A DNA stretch of 20,811 nt from CAXXOK01 sp035353615. GTDB lineage: Bacteria; Bacillota; Clostridia; Christensenellales; Aristaeellaceae. The DNA is taken from positions 1 through 20,811 of the forward strand of contig DAOPZY010000047.1 of assembly GCA_035353615.1 (NCBI GenBank). The letters run 5' to 3'. Numbering within the stretch: the stretch's first letter is position 1; each line of letters begins with the position of its first letter. The position numbers and the translations under genes were made by a program. Under the pieces are notes generated by a model. The model had not been told where the DNA came from and did no database searches. It worked only from the letters and a program-made list of their open reading frames with translations. Below are positions 4,499-12,943 of the stretch, piece after piece.

Positions 4499-6805
4499 AT
4501 GAATCTTGAAATGCTCAACGAACAGCAGCGCAAGGCAGCCGAAACACTGAACGGGCCGGTGCTGATCCTCGCGGGCGCCGGAAGCGGAAAAACGCGGGCC
4601 CTCACCTACCGAGTCGCAAACTTGATCGACCATGGCATTGAGCCATGGTGTATTTTAGCGATCACATTTACCAATAAAGCCGCTAAAGAAATGAAAGAAC
4701 GCATTTCCGCTCTGGTGGGCGAACGCTCGGATGCGGTTTGGGTCAGCACATTCCACGCCATGTGCGCGAAAATTCTCAGACGAGATATCGAAAAACTTGG
4801 CTACACCCGCTCCTTTACCATCTATGATGATGAAGATCAGTCAAACGTGTTAAAAGACCTGATTAAGCAGTTTAACATTGATGATAAGTTGCTGAGCCTG
4901 CGCGAACTGCGCAGCAAAATCAGCGATGCCAAAAACAGGCTGTTAACCCCGGACGAATGGTTCGCCGAATCCCCCAAGGATTTTCGAAGCCAGCAAATTC
5001 ATGATGTGTATACGCATTACGAGCTGCGCCTGAAAAAGTCCAACGCGCTCGATTTTGACGATCTGCTCATGCGCACGCTTGAACTGCTGACGGATCACCC
5101 CCCTGTGTTGGAAAGTTACCGCACGCGCTTTTCCCATGTGCTGGTGGATGAATATCAGGATACAAACTTCGCCCAGTATTCGCTGGTTAAATTGCTCACC
5201 AGTAAAAGCCGCAACCTTTGCGTGGTCGGTGATGACGATCAGTCCATCTATGGCTGGCGCGGCGCGGATATCCGCAATATTCTTGACTTTGAAAAAGATT
5301 TTCCCGACGCCACGGTAATCAAACTGGAACAGAATTACCGTAGCACCGCCAATATCCTGGACGCGGCCAATCAGGTGATCGCGCATAACGAAGGCCGTAA
5401 GGAAAAATCACTTTGGACGGACGCGCCTTCCGGGGAAGCCATCAAACTGTTCTGCGCTGGCGACGAACGCGAAGAAGCCGCCTGGATTTGCGACCGCATG
5501 CAGCAGCTGAAGCTGACCGGCGACGCATACGGCACCATGTCCGTTTTGTATCGCACCAACGCGCAAAGCCGCGTTCTGGAAGAAATGCTCATGCGAGCTG
5601 GTATCCCCTACCGTATCTACGGCGGTTTGCGCTTTTATGACCGCAAGGAAGTAAAGGATATCATCGCTTACCTGCGCTGCATTGTGAACCCGAGCGACGA
5701 TGTGAGCCTGCGCCGCATCATCAACCAACCCAAGCGGGCGATTGGCGAAAGCACCATTCAGGAGCTTGTGCGTTATGCCGCCGAAAAAGAAATGCCGCTG
5801 TACAGCGCGCTGATCGATCTGCCCGAATCGCTTTCCGCCCGTCCCCGCAAATGCGTGCGTGAATTTGGCGATCTGATGAACACGCTGGTGCTGGAGCGCG
5901 AAGAAATGGGCCTCAGCGCCTTTGTGAAGCACCTGATTGATAAGACCGGTTTGCGTACGCAATACGAAAAAGACCTTTCCGATGAAGCTAAATCCAGAAT
6001 TGAGAACATGGATGAATTGTTGGGCGCCGTTACGGAATATGAAAAGGCCAGCGATGACCCAACGCTTGAAAACTATCTCGAAAACGTGGCCCTGATCAGC
6101 GATTTGGACGCAGCCGAAACCAGCTCGCAATATGTGACGCTGATGACGGTTCATAGCGCCAAGGGTTTGGAATTTCCCACCGTTTTTGTCGCGGGGCTGG
6201 AGGAAGGCATCTTCCCCAGCGGCCGTAGCATTCAGGATGAGGCCAAGCTTGAGGAAGAACGCCGCCTCTGCTATGTAGCCATTACCCGCGCCATGCAGCA
6301 CCTGTACCTCAGCTACGCTTCGCAGCGCATGATTTATAACCAGCTTACCTATAACGCGCCCAGCCGGTTTATCTCCGAAATTCCCAAACGCCTGCTGGAT
6401 GACGAATGGATCAGCAAGCGGGAAAAGAGCTTCCCGGGCGCAATGGATTCGTATACCCATCCAACGCCACGGCGTTCTGCCCGTATGGAAAGCAAAGGAC
6501 CGCTTTCCTTCGGCGTGCCAAAGATTGTAACCCAGGGCGCCGGCATTGGCAGTAAAAGCAACTCGCTGGGCATTCCCGGGGTTCAGAAGGGCTTTACGCC
6601 ATCCGTTGCCGCCAACATGCCGCAAAGCGCGGTTGCGGCGCTGTTTGCCATCGGCGACCGTGTGATGCACCGTAAATTTGGCGAGGGGAACATCACGGAA
6701 ATCCGGGGTTCCGGAAGCGACGCCCGCGTGGTCATTTCCTTTGCGGCCTACGGTGAAAAAGAATTTGTGCTCAGCATCGCCCCTATCGTGAAAGTGAATA
6801 ACTAA
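4499..6805 (+). CDS. pcrA: ATP-dependent DNA helicase PcrA/UvrD, 768 residues
   Basis: A superfamily 1A 3'-5' helicase that acts in repair, replication restart and removal of proteins from DNA. Visible motifs are the Walker A AGAGSGKT (25-32), TFTNKAAKEM, DEYQD with D217 and E218, GDDDQSIYGWRG near 244-255, QNYRS, VHSAKGLEFP and YVAITRA. The C-terminus has the small PcrA tail domain (FAIGDRVMHRKFGEG) that in this family contacts RNA polymerase. ATG 4499 is preferred because GAGG lies eight bases before it. An in-frame ATG at 4478 would add seven residues but has no good binding site. Length is normal. Confidence 0.95.
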   Translation: MNLEMLNEQQRKAAETLNGPVLILAGAGSGKTRALTYRVANLIDHGIEPWCILAITFTNKAAKEMKERISALVGERSDAVWVSTFHAMCAKILRRDIEKLGYTRSFTIYDDEDQSNVLKDLIKQFNIDDKLLSLRELRSKISDAKNRLLTPDEWFAESPKDFRSQQIHDVYTHYELRLKKSNALDFDDLLMRTLELLTDHPPVLESYRTRFSHVLVDEYQDTNFAQYSLVKLLTSKSRNLCVVGDDDQSIYGWRGADIRNILDFEKDFPDATVIKLEQNYRSTANILDAANQVIAHNEGRKEKSLWTDAPSGEAIKLFCAGDEREEAAWICDRMQQLKLTGDAYGTMSVLYRTNAQSRVLEEMLMRAGIPYRIYGGLRFYDRKEVKDIIAYLRCIVNPSDDVSLRRIINQPKRAIGESTIQELVRYAAEKEMPLYSALIDLPESLSARPRKCVREFGDLMNTLVLEREEMGLSAFVKHLIDKTGLRTQYEKDLSDEAKSRIENMDELLGAVTEYEKASDDPTLENYLENVALISDLDAAETSSQYVTLMTVHSAKGLEFPTVFVAGLEEGIFPSGRSIQDEAKLEEERRLCYVAITRAMQHLYLSYASQRMIYNQLTYNAPSRFISEIPKRLLDDEWISKREKSFPGAMDSYTHPTPRRSARMESKGPLSFGVPKIVTQGAGIGSKSNSLGIPGVQKGFTPSVAANMPQSAVAALFAIGDRVMHRKFGEGNITEIRGSGSDARVVISFAAYGEKEFVLSIAPIVKVNN

Positions 6806-7031
6806 CCCTTCTAAGGCCGAAGGTGTTCCGGGCCGCGGTATGCCATGCAATTTAGATTGCAGTTCGTATAGCGCCTCCCATGCGCAAAGCATGCTGCCCA
6901 ACGTGCGGTGGGTTTGAACAAACGCGACGGTATTGGTTTGCCTGCCCCACGCTTGTTAAACAGCCGATTCTTCGCAACACACGCAAGTTTTTTTGCCGAC
7001 CTGTTTTGTTACGGAACGGAGGATAAACCCT

Positions 7032-9062
7032 ATGGCCGATCCAAACCAGCGAATGAACGCCCTGATCGATCAGTTGAACGCAGCCAGCCAAAATTACTAC
7101 GCGGACGGAAGCAGCGGCATGAGCGACGCGGAGTGGGATCAGCTGTATGACGAGCTGACAAAGCTTGAAAAAGCGCTGGGTGTTCAGCCGCTCAATTCCC
7201 CGACGCGGCGCGTGGGGGCGGTTGTGCCGCTTGAAGCCGGCGTTGGGGTGAACGTTTCTGGCACAGCTAACGCGTTTGTTGCCCATCGGCATCTGAACCG
7301 CCTGTGGAGTATGGATAAAGTGCAAAGCAAGGAAGAACTGCTCGCCTGGCTGCAACGCTCTCAAAAACTGCACGCACAGCTAAGCGACGGTATTGCAACG
7401 CCTCTGCCCCCGCTTGGCTATGCTGTGGAGTATAAGCTTGACGGCCTGACCATCAACCTGACGTATCGGGGCGGTCAACTGGTGCAGGCGGCTACGCGCG
7501 GCAACGGTGAAGTTGGCGACGCGATTCTTCCGCAGGCGCAAACCATCCGCCACATTCCAAAACAAATCCCCTATTTGGGGCTATTGGAAGTGCAGGGCGA
7601 GTGTATCATGCGGCTCAGCACGTTGGAAGCCTATAACCAAACCGCGGAAGAACCGCTCAAAAATGCCCGGAATGCCGCCGCGGGCGCTTTGCGTAACCTC
7701 GACCCAAAGGTGACGGAAGCCCGCAAACTGGACGCTTTTTTTTATCAGATTGGCACCATTGAAAATGCGCCCTATCAGGATCAGGGTGGAATGCTCCGGT
7801 TTCTTTCCCAAAACGGTTTTGTGACCAGCCCCTACTTGCGAAACGCAACCACCTATGAGGAAATCATCGCCGCCATTGATGAAATCGAAGCCGAGCGGGA
7901 GCATCTGGATTACCTGATTGACGGCGCGGTGGTCAAGGTCACGTCGCTAACTGTGAGGGAAGCCATGGGCAACACAGAAAAATTCCCCCGATGGGCTGTA
8001 GCCTACAAATTTGCCGCTGAAGAAAACATCGCAACGCTGCTGGACGTAACCTGGCAGCTTGGACGCACCGGGAAGCTGACGCCGCTCGCCCACCTCACCC
8101 CCACGGACATTGGCGGCGTTACCGTTCAGCGGGCAACCCTCAACAATTACAATGATATATTGCGAAAAAAGGTCGCCATCGGCTGTAAGGTGTGGATTCG
8201 CCGCAGCAACGATGTAATTCCGGAAATTATGGGGCGAATCGGCGAACCGACCGATGTCGAAACCGAAATTGTGCCACCCGTACGTTGCCCGGCTTGCGGG
8301 CAAGCGCTCACCGAGCGCGGGGCGCATCTCTTCTGCATGAATCGCGTCAGTTGCAAGCCTCAGGCCGTTGCGCGCATCGCGCATTTTGCAGGGCGTAACG
8401 CGATGGATATTGACGGCTTCTCTGAAAAAACTGCCGAAGTGCTGTACGACGCGCTGGGCGTAAGGGATCCGGCCGACCTGTACCGCCTGACTGTAAACGA
8501 GTTGCTTACGCTGGACGGTTTTCAGCAAAAACGCGCTGAAAACCTGATTGCAGCGCTCGAGACAAGCAAGCACTGCGCGCTGGATGCTTTCCTGTTTGGG
8601 ATTGGCATCCCGAACGTTGGCCGAAAAACAGCGCGCGATCTCGCGGTAAATTTCGGTTCCCTGGACGCGCTTGCCGAAGCGACTGAGGAGCGCCTGACCG
8701 CCATACCGGAAATTGGCGCGGTTGTCGCCGCCAGCATTGTCGAATTTTTCAGCTTTTCGGAAAACCGGGAAATGATTGGTCGCCTGTTGCAGGCAGGCAT
8801 TGTGCCGCTTCATGAAAGCGGAGCCGTATCCGCCCTGCTGGCGGGGCAAACCGTCGTTGTCACGGGCACGCTTCCGACGCTGGGGCGCGAAGAAGCGGAA
8901 GCGTTGATCGCCGCCCACGGCGGGCGCGCTGCAGGCAGCGTCAGTAAAAAAACCAGTTTTGTGGTCGCCGGGGAAAAAGCGGGAAGTAAGCTAACCAAGG
9001 CGATGGAACTGGGGATACCCATCCTAACGGAAGCCGAACTGCTTCAAAAACTGGGTCAGTAA
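7032..9062 (+). CDS. ligA: NAD-dependent DNA ligase LigA, 676 residues
   Basis: The enzyme seals nicks in replication and repair using NAD. The adenylation domain holds the nucleophile Lys135 in KLDG. An OB fold follows, then a four-Cys zinc finger (C419, C422, C435, C441), helix-hairpin-helix repeats (about 450-585) and a C-terminal BRCT domain (about 600-676, starting near GQTVVVTGTL). The N-terminal Ia domain with tyrosines (NYYADGSSGMSD) is present. GGAGG at 7018-7022 precedes ATG 7032 by nine bases; an ATG at 6993 is rejected because it puts this site inside the gene. It lies 226 bases after pcrA, as in many Firmicutes. Confidence 0.96.
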   Translation: MADPNQRMNALIDQLNAASQNYYADGSSGMSDAEWDQLYDELTKLEKALGVQPLNSPTRRVGAVVPLEAGVGVNVSGTANAFVAHRHLNRLWSMDKVQSKEELLAWLQRSQKLHAQLSDGIATPLPPLGYAVEYKLDGLTINLTYRGGQLVQAATRGNGEVGDAILPQAQTIRHIPKQIPYLGLLEVQGECIMRLSTLEAYNQTAEEPLKNARNAAAGALRNLDPKVTEARKLDAFFYQIGTIENAPYQDQGGMLRFLSQNGFVTSPYLRNATTYEEIIAAIDEIEAEREHLDYLIDGAVVKVTSLTVREAMGNTEKFPRWAVAYKFAAEENIATLLDVTWQLGRTGKLTPLAHLTPTDIGGVTVQRATLNNYNDILRKKVAIGCKVWIRRSNDVIPEIMGRIGEPTDVETEIVPPVRCPACGQALTERGAHLFCMNRVSCKPQAVARIAHFAGRNAMDIDGFSEKTAEVLYDALGVRDPADLYRLTVNELLTLDGFQQKRAENLIAALETSKHCALDAFLFGIGIPNVGRKTARDLAVNFGSLDALAEATEERLTAIPEIGAVVAASIVEFFSFSENREMIGRLLQAGIVPLHESGAVSALLAGQTVVVTGTLPTLGREEAEALIAAHGGRAAGSVSKKTSFVVAGEKAGSKLTKAMELGIPILTEAELLQKLGQ

Positions 9063-9107
9063 CCGGTCATGCGTGTTCTGGCCTGAAATTGCAGGAGGTA
9101 TTCAGCG

Positions 9108-10037
9108 ATGTCTTTTGCCGAAAACATTGCCAACCGTCGCGTGATGCTGATGGAGGGTGCGCTTGGGGAACGGCTGAAACGGGAGTACGGTCTGGTAACC
9201 AACGGCGTGGCCGGAATGGCCGGTTTGGTTGAAACCGAGGAGGGCCGAAACGCGCTCCGCGCGCTCTGGGGCGAATACATTCAGGTTGCGCGTAAATATG
9301 GGTTGCCGTTTATGGCCACAACGCCCACGCGCCGTGCTAATCAGGATCGTGTGCCTAAGGCTGGGCTGACCGACCGTATTTTTGAAGATAACATCCAATT
9401 TCTGCTGGAACTGAAGGCCCAGTCCGGGGTGGAGATGTATGCGGGCGGCATGATGGGCTCCGTTGGCAATGCGTATACGGCGGAGGGTTGCCTCCCGTTT
9501 TCTAAAGACGTTGCCGATTTTCACCGCTGGGAAGCTGAACGCTTTGCCGCTACTGGGGCGGACTTTCTGTTTGCCGGGCTCATCCCCACATTGCCGGAAG
9601 CGATTGGCATCGCGGTTGCCATGTCGGATACGCCGCTCCCCTATGTAATCAGCCTGACCATCCAGGGGGATGGCTGCCTGATCGACGGCACGCCCATCGA
9701 CAGGGCCATTGAGGAAGTGGATGCGGCCGTAGACCGGCGCGCCGAGTGCTTTATGACCAACTGCGTGCATCCAAGCATCGTACTGAAGGCTCTGGACCAG
9801 CCGTTTAATCAAACCGCGCGGGTACGAGAACGGTTTCTGGGCTTACAGGCCAATACTTCCGCCCTCCCCTACTGCGAACTGGATCAATCGCCTGTGCTTT
9901 ACACTTCCGCGCCGGAGGAGCTGGCTGCCGGCATGCTTAAGCTTTATCAGGCAAACGGCTTTTGCATCTTTGGGGGCTGTTGCGGCACGGACGCCCGTCA
10001 TTTGGACGCTATGGCGCGTGCCATTCTCAACGGCTGA
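9108..10037 (+). CDS. Homocysteine S-methyltransferase-domain protein, 309 residues
   Basis: A TIM-barrel methyltransferase of the homocysteine S-methyltransferase/BHMT family (Pfam S-methyl_trans). The zinc ligands are visible as C219 in TNCVHP and C291-C292 in GGCCGT. The N-terminal MEGALGERL is the usual family start. It has no folate- or cobalamin-binding domain, so it is a stand-alone barrel. The substrate may be homocysteine or another thiol or selenol; the methyl donor is not evident. GGAGG at about 15 bases before ATG supports the start. It lies 45 bases after ligA on the same strand, but a functional tie to DNA ligation is not apparent. Confidence 0.85.
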   Translation: MSFAENIANRRVMLMEGALGERLKREYGLVTNGVAGMAGLVETEEGRNALRALWGEYIQVARKYGLPFMATTPTRRANQDRVPKAGLTDRIFEDNIQFLLELKAQSGVEMYAGGMMGSVGNAYTAEGCLPFSKDVADFHRWEAERFAATGADFLFAGLIPTLPEAIGIAVAMSDTPLPYVISLTIQGDGCLIDGTPIDRAIEEVDAAVDRRAECFMTNCVHPSIVLKALDQPFNQTARVRERFLGLQANTSALPYCELDQSPVLYTSAPEELAAGMLKLYQANGFCIFGGCCGTDARHLDAMARAILNG

Positions 10038-10112
10038 GCTTAATGGCTCCGGCGGGTTGATGTAAACGCGACAGACGAGGGAGCATCAAGGTCATTGCGC
10101 CTGATAAGCCCG

Positions 10113-10162
10113 ATAACCGACAAAGCCTATCCCCAGCTTGTGGGATAGGCTTTGTCGGTTAT
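10113..10162. terminator. Perfect 21-bp inverted repeat between convergent genes
   Basis: Arms 10113-10133 and 10142-10162 are exact reverse complements around an eight-base loop. Position between two converging operons suggests a bidirectional terminator. No long T-run follows on either strand, so Rho-independent action is not certain. Confidence 0.6.
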
Positions 10163-10204
10163 GATGTTCAATCTGTTTTGCGATGGATCAATCGCTTGAC
10201 GCGA

Positions 10205-10834
10205 CTACCTCGGGGAGATGCTCTGATCGATCTGCTGGCGGGTCATGCGAATATCGGTCAGCTTTTCGCTGATGGAACGGTCCAACTGCGCCAGCACTTC
10301 ATCGATATGCTTATACACATCGTGGTACAGCTTCTCAATTTCTTCCTGCGTGCCCTGCCGGATTTCCTCAACCTCCATGCGCGCGCGGGTAATGATTTCC
10401 TGCTCGCTCACCAACTGCTTGGCATGCGCTTCCGCGTCATTCACCATGCCAATGGCTTTTTCGTTGGCATCCGCAAGCATCTTTTGCGCCTGATCCTGCG
10501 CCTGCCGCAGCATTTCCTGCGCTTTTTGCGCGGCGGAGTTCAGCGTGTTCTGCGCCTGCGCGTTCGCCTCGTTTACGGCGCGGTTGGCGCGCATGTTCGC
10601 GTCGTTCTTGGTCTGCTCCGCGATGTTGCGCGCTTCGGCCAAAATGCTGTTTTGGTTGTGGACAACGTTTTCGGCGGCGCTCATATCGTTTGGCAAATCG
10701 GCGCGGATATCCAGCACCATTTGGCGGCAATGGTCGCGATCCACCATCACCATATTGCTGAGCGGCACGCGTTTCCCGGTCGCAATGCTGTTTTCCAGTT
10801 CATCCAAAAGCATAAAAGTGCGAGGTTGGTTCAT
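10205..10834 (-). CDS. Long coiled-coil protein (DivIVA/ATP-synthase-b-like), 209 residues
   Basis: The protein is dominated by an Ala, Gln and Glu rich helix from about residue 60 to 165 with clear heptads (for example QAQNTLNSAAQKAQEML) and no transmembrane segment. The N-terminus (MLLDELEN) and the middle resemble DivIVA-like or V/F-type ATPase stalk-like proteins that often follow coaD in Clostridia; this comparison is from memory. Function is not established and a cell-division or scaffold role is an inference. AGGAGG precedes ATG by about nine bases. The gene ends in TAG, showing that the host uses TAG as stop. It is the last gene of a minus-strand operon, 85 bases after coaD. Confidence 0.75.
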   Translation of the reverse strand: MNQPRTFMLLDELENSIATGKRVPLSNMVMVDRDHCRQMVLDIRADLPNDMSAAENVVHNQNSILAEARNIAEQTKNDANMRANRAVNEANAQAQNTLNSAAQKAQEMLRQAQDQAQKMLADANEKAIGMVNDAEAHAKQLVSEQEIITRARMEVEEIRQGTQEEIEKLYHDVYKHIDEVLAQLDRSISEKLTDIRMTRQQIDQSISPR

Positions 10835-10919
10835 TTTGCTTGTTCCTCCTCAATGGCCGGGAGTCAGTGATTTTCCTTGTTCCGAACGTGTTATGGGTCT
10901 TTACGGGCACTCCGTGAGC

Positions 10920-11426
10920 CTAACGTTTTTCCGCTGCCGGCTGGGTTTGAAAAACGCGGTAGATGTCATCCATAATGCAAATCGGCACCAGCGTTGATAT
11001 ATCGCCGCCAAAATTGGCAATCTGCCGCACAGCGCTGGAGCTGATGTAAGCATAGTTGGGGGACGTCATTAAAAACAGCGTCTCAATTTCCGGCGCGATT
11101 TGCCGGTTGACCTGCGCCATTTGAAACTCATTCTCAAAATCGGTTACGGCGCGCAAACCCCTCAGCACAATTTCCGCGTCGATCTTGCGCATATAATCCA
11201 CCAGCAGGCCGCCGAAACTGTCAATTTTGACGTTTGGAAGGTGCGCAACGACTTTGGCCAGCATCTCCGTCCGCTTCCCGATGGGAAACAGGCCCTGTTT
11301 ATCCGGGTTGTTGAGAACCGCAACCACCAGCTCCGGAAACAGCTTGGACGCACGTTCGATCAAATCCACATGCCCCAGCGTAACCGGATCAAAACTGCCG
11401 GGATAGACACATACGCCCTTATTCAT
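10920..11426 (-). CDS. coaD: Phosphopantetheine adenylyltransferase CoaD, 168 residues
   Basis: Transfers AMP from ATP to 4'-phosphopantetheine in coenzyme A synthesis. The nucleotidyltransferase signature PGSFDPVTLGH is at about residues 8-18 and ISSSAVR lies near 127-133. Length matches the family. The start is the ATG at 11426, eight bases inside the end of rsmD, so the two are translationally coupled. The longer upstream frame only repeats rsmD sequence. The stop is TAG. Confidence 0.95.
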   Translation of the reverse strand: MNKGVCVYPGSFDPVTLGHVDLIERASKLFPELVVAVLNNPDKQGLFPIGKRTEMLAKVVAHLPNVKIDSFGGLLVDYMRKIDAEIVLRGLRAVTDFENEFQMAQVNRQIAPEIETLFLMTSPNYAYISSSAVRQIANFGGDISTLVPICIMDDIYRVFQTQPAAEKR

Positions 11427-11988
11427 CGTTGCTTTCCCCTCCCCGGTAGCGGTAAAAATGAATCTCCGTATCCCCATAGCGGCGCTGGCTGATTTCCGTG
11501 AAGCGAGCGTCCAGAGCGGGCATCACATCCCGGCGATGCTCAATCGCCAGCAGCGCGCTGTTGTCAAGCAGGTTTGCATCCGCAAGGCGGGCGCATTGCG
11601 CTCCGGTGTCCGTGATGCGGTAAGGCGGGTCCAGAAAAACCAGCGTAAAACGCTCGCCGTTTTTAGAAAGCCGCGTAAGCGCCGCCTGCCAGTCCGAGCG
11701 CACGACGGTTACGCGTTCCGCAAAACCCAATGTTTCCGCATTGCGCTTGATGCACTGAACCGCATCGGCGGAGCAGTCCACCAGCGTCGCTTTCTCCGCG
11801 CCCCGGCTGAGCGCTTCCAGCGCCAGCGCGCCGCTGCCGGCAAACAAGTCCAATACCCGGGCTTCCGGTACCGATGCTTGCAGAATGTTAAACAGCGATT
11901 CCCGCACATAATCCTGCGTGGGGCGGGTATCCATGCCCTTTGGGGCCGTCAGGGTGCGGCCGCGAGCTTCCCCCGCGATGATTCGCAT
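11419..11988 (-). CDS. rsmD: 16S rRNA (guanine966-N2)-methyltransferase RsmD, 189 residues
   Basis: A Rossmann-fold SAM-dependent enzyme that methylates G966 of 16S rRNA. MRIIAGEARGR at the start is the family signature. The SAM site LDLFAGSGALALEAL is near residues 46-60 and the catalytic LDPPY near 118-122. GGGGGAAAGG precedes the ATG. It overlaps coaD, the usual gene pair. Confidence 0.95.
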   Translation of the reverse strand: MRIIAGEARGRTLTAPKGMDTRPTQDYVRESLFNILQASVPEARVLDLFAGSGALALEALSRGAEKATLVDCSADAVQCIKRNAETLGFAERVTVVRSDWQAALTRLSKNGERFTLVFLDPPYRITDTGAQCARLADANLLDNSALLAIEHRRDVMPALDARFTEISQRRYGDTEIHFYRYRGGESNDE

Positions 11989-11999
11989 GCCTTTCCCCC

Positions 12000-12803
12000 T
12001 TACACAAGCCTTTCCGGCGAATTTCCGCGTGCGCGCGTGCGGCGTTCCTTGCGTTCCTGACGCTTCTTTTTTTGCACGCCAATCAGGATGCCGGTGTTGA
12101 TTTTAGCGCGCTGTTTCAAGCCCTGTAAATACCCAAAGCCAAAGCCAAGCGGCGCGATGACCAGCCACAGCGGCGACAGCCGTTCCGCCCAAAGCGTGCC
12201 GACATCCCCCATTTTCACAGCCACGTTGATAAAGGGCATGGTCATGCTACGCACCACAATGCGCAGAATCGAAAGCGCCGAAACAGCGTCTCTTGACTGG
12301 TAATAAGCCAGCGCGTCCCCGATCCCGCTTTGCCGGGTATAGGGCGTAAGCCAGCTTGGCAGTATGCCAAGCGTATACGCGGTCGGCTGGGTAAGCAAAG
12401 CAAAAATCAGCGCCATCACGAAATAAGGCAACGCGCCAATCAGCACCGCGAAAAAGCCTTTCGCCGGGTGAAAGCAACGCGCCTTGTCCGCATCGGTTAC
12501 CGGTTTGCCCTCCTGAAGGCGCTGATACATGATTTCACCGTACGCGGCGTCCCCCTGACCCACATTCATACCGTTGCCGTACAGGTAAACCGCGGCCGCG
12601 CCCACCAGCACAACGCAGGAAATGATGCGCAGCGCCAGAGAATCAAAGCTCAGCAAAAGGCTGACAATCAGGTAAATCACAGATACAAACAGGATGTTCA
12701 GCATCATCCTGAAACCCAGCCGGTATGCGTCCTTGCCGTGCCAGGAACCGGTCAGGGTTGGCTTCTTCACTTCCTGTACGGTCTTTTTCGGTTGCTTTTG
12801 CAT
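12000..12803 (-). CDS. Multi-pass membrane protein, unknown function, 267 residues
   Basis: Hydrophobic stretches near residues 34-56, 58-78, 115-138 and 220-245 are likely membrane helices, and one or two weaker segments lie between 140 and 210. The layout recalls YIP1-like membrane proteins, but I do not see a decisive motif. The last 35 residues are very basic (Lys and Arg) and probably cytoplasmic. AAAGGA lies eight bases before ATG. It is first in the rsmD-coaD operon, 11 bases before rsmD. Confidence 0.8.
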   Translation of the reverse strand: MQKQPKKTVQEVKKPTLTGSWHGKDAYRLGFRMMLNILFVSVIYLIVSLLLSFDSLALRIISCVVLVGAAAVYLYGNGMNVGQGDAAYGEIMYQRLQEGKPVTDADKARCFHPAKGFFAVLIGALPYFVMALIFALLTQPTAYTLGILPSWLTPYTRQSGIGDALAYYQSRDAVSALSILRIVVRSMTMPFINVAVKMGDVGTLWAERLSPLWLVIAPLGFGFGYLQGLKQRAKINTGILIGVQKKKRQERKERRTRARGNSPERLV

Positions 12804-12836
12804 GGTTTGTATCCTTTCTCCCGCAAGGGCTTTTTC

Positions 12837-12865
12837 ATTGTACCAAAAAAAGGGGGATCACGCAA
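12837..12865 (-). promoter_or_regulatory. Promoter of the membrane protein-rsmD-coaD operon
   Basis: TTGCGT (12865-12860) and TACAAT (12842-12837) are 17 bases apart and the -10 is extended (TGG before it). The spacer contains the T-run of the alr terminator. Confidence 0.6.
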
Positions 12866-12877
12866 TTGCCTCGCGTG
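12845..12877 (-). terminator. Possible terminator of alr, overlapping the next promoter
   Basis: A five-bp stem CACGC/GCGTG around a nine-base loop, seven bases, and then seven T. The stem is short, so confidence is limited. Confidence 0.45.
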
Positions 12878-12943
12878 GGCATTCTAACGTCCGCGCGCGG
12901 CATGGGTACCCTGACGTATCGTTCCCGTTCCCGTACTTTGCGT

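Noticed and set aside
5408..6901. A 497-codon minus-strand frame across pcrA.
   Set aside because: It is antisense to pcrA, whose motifs are intact, and its product has no recognisable domain. Long antisense frames are common in GC-rich genes.
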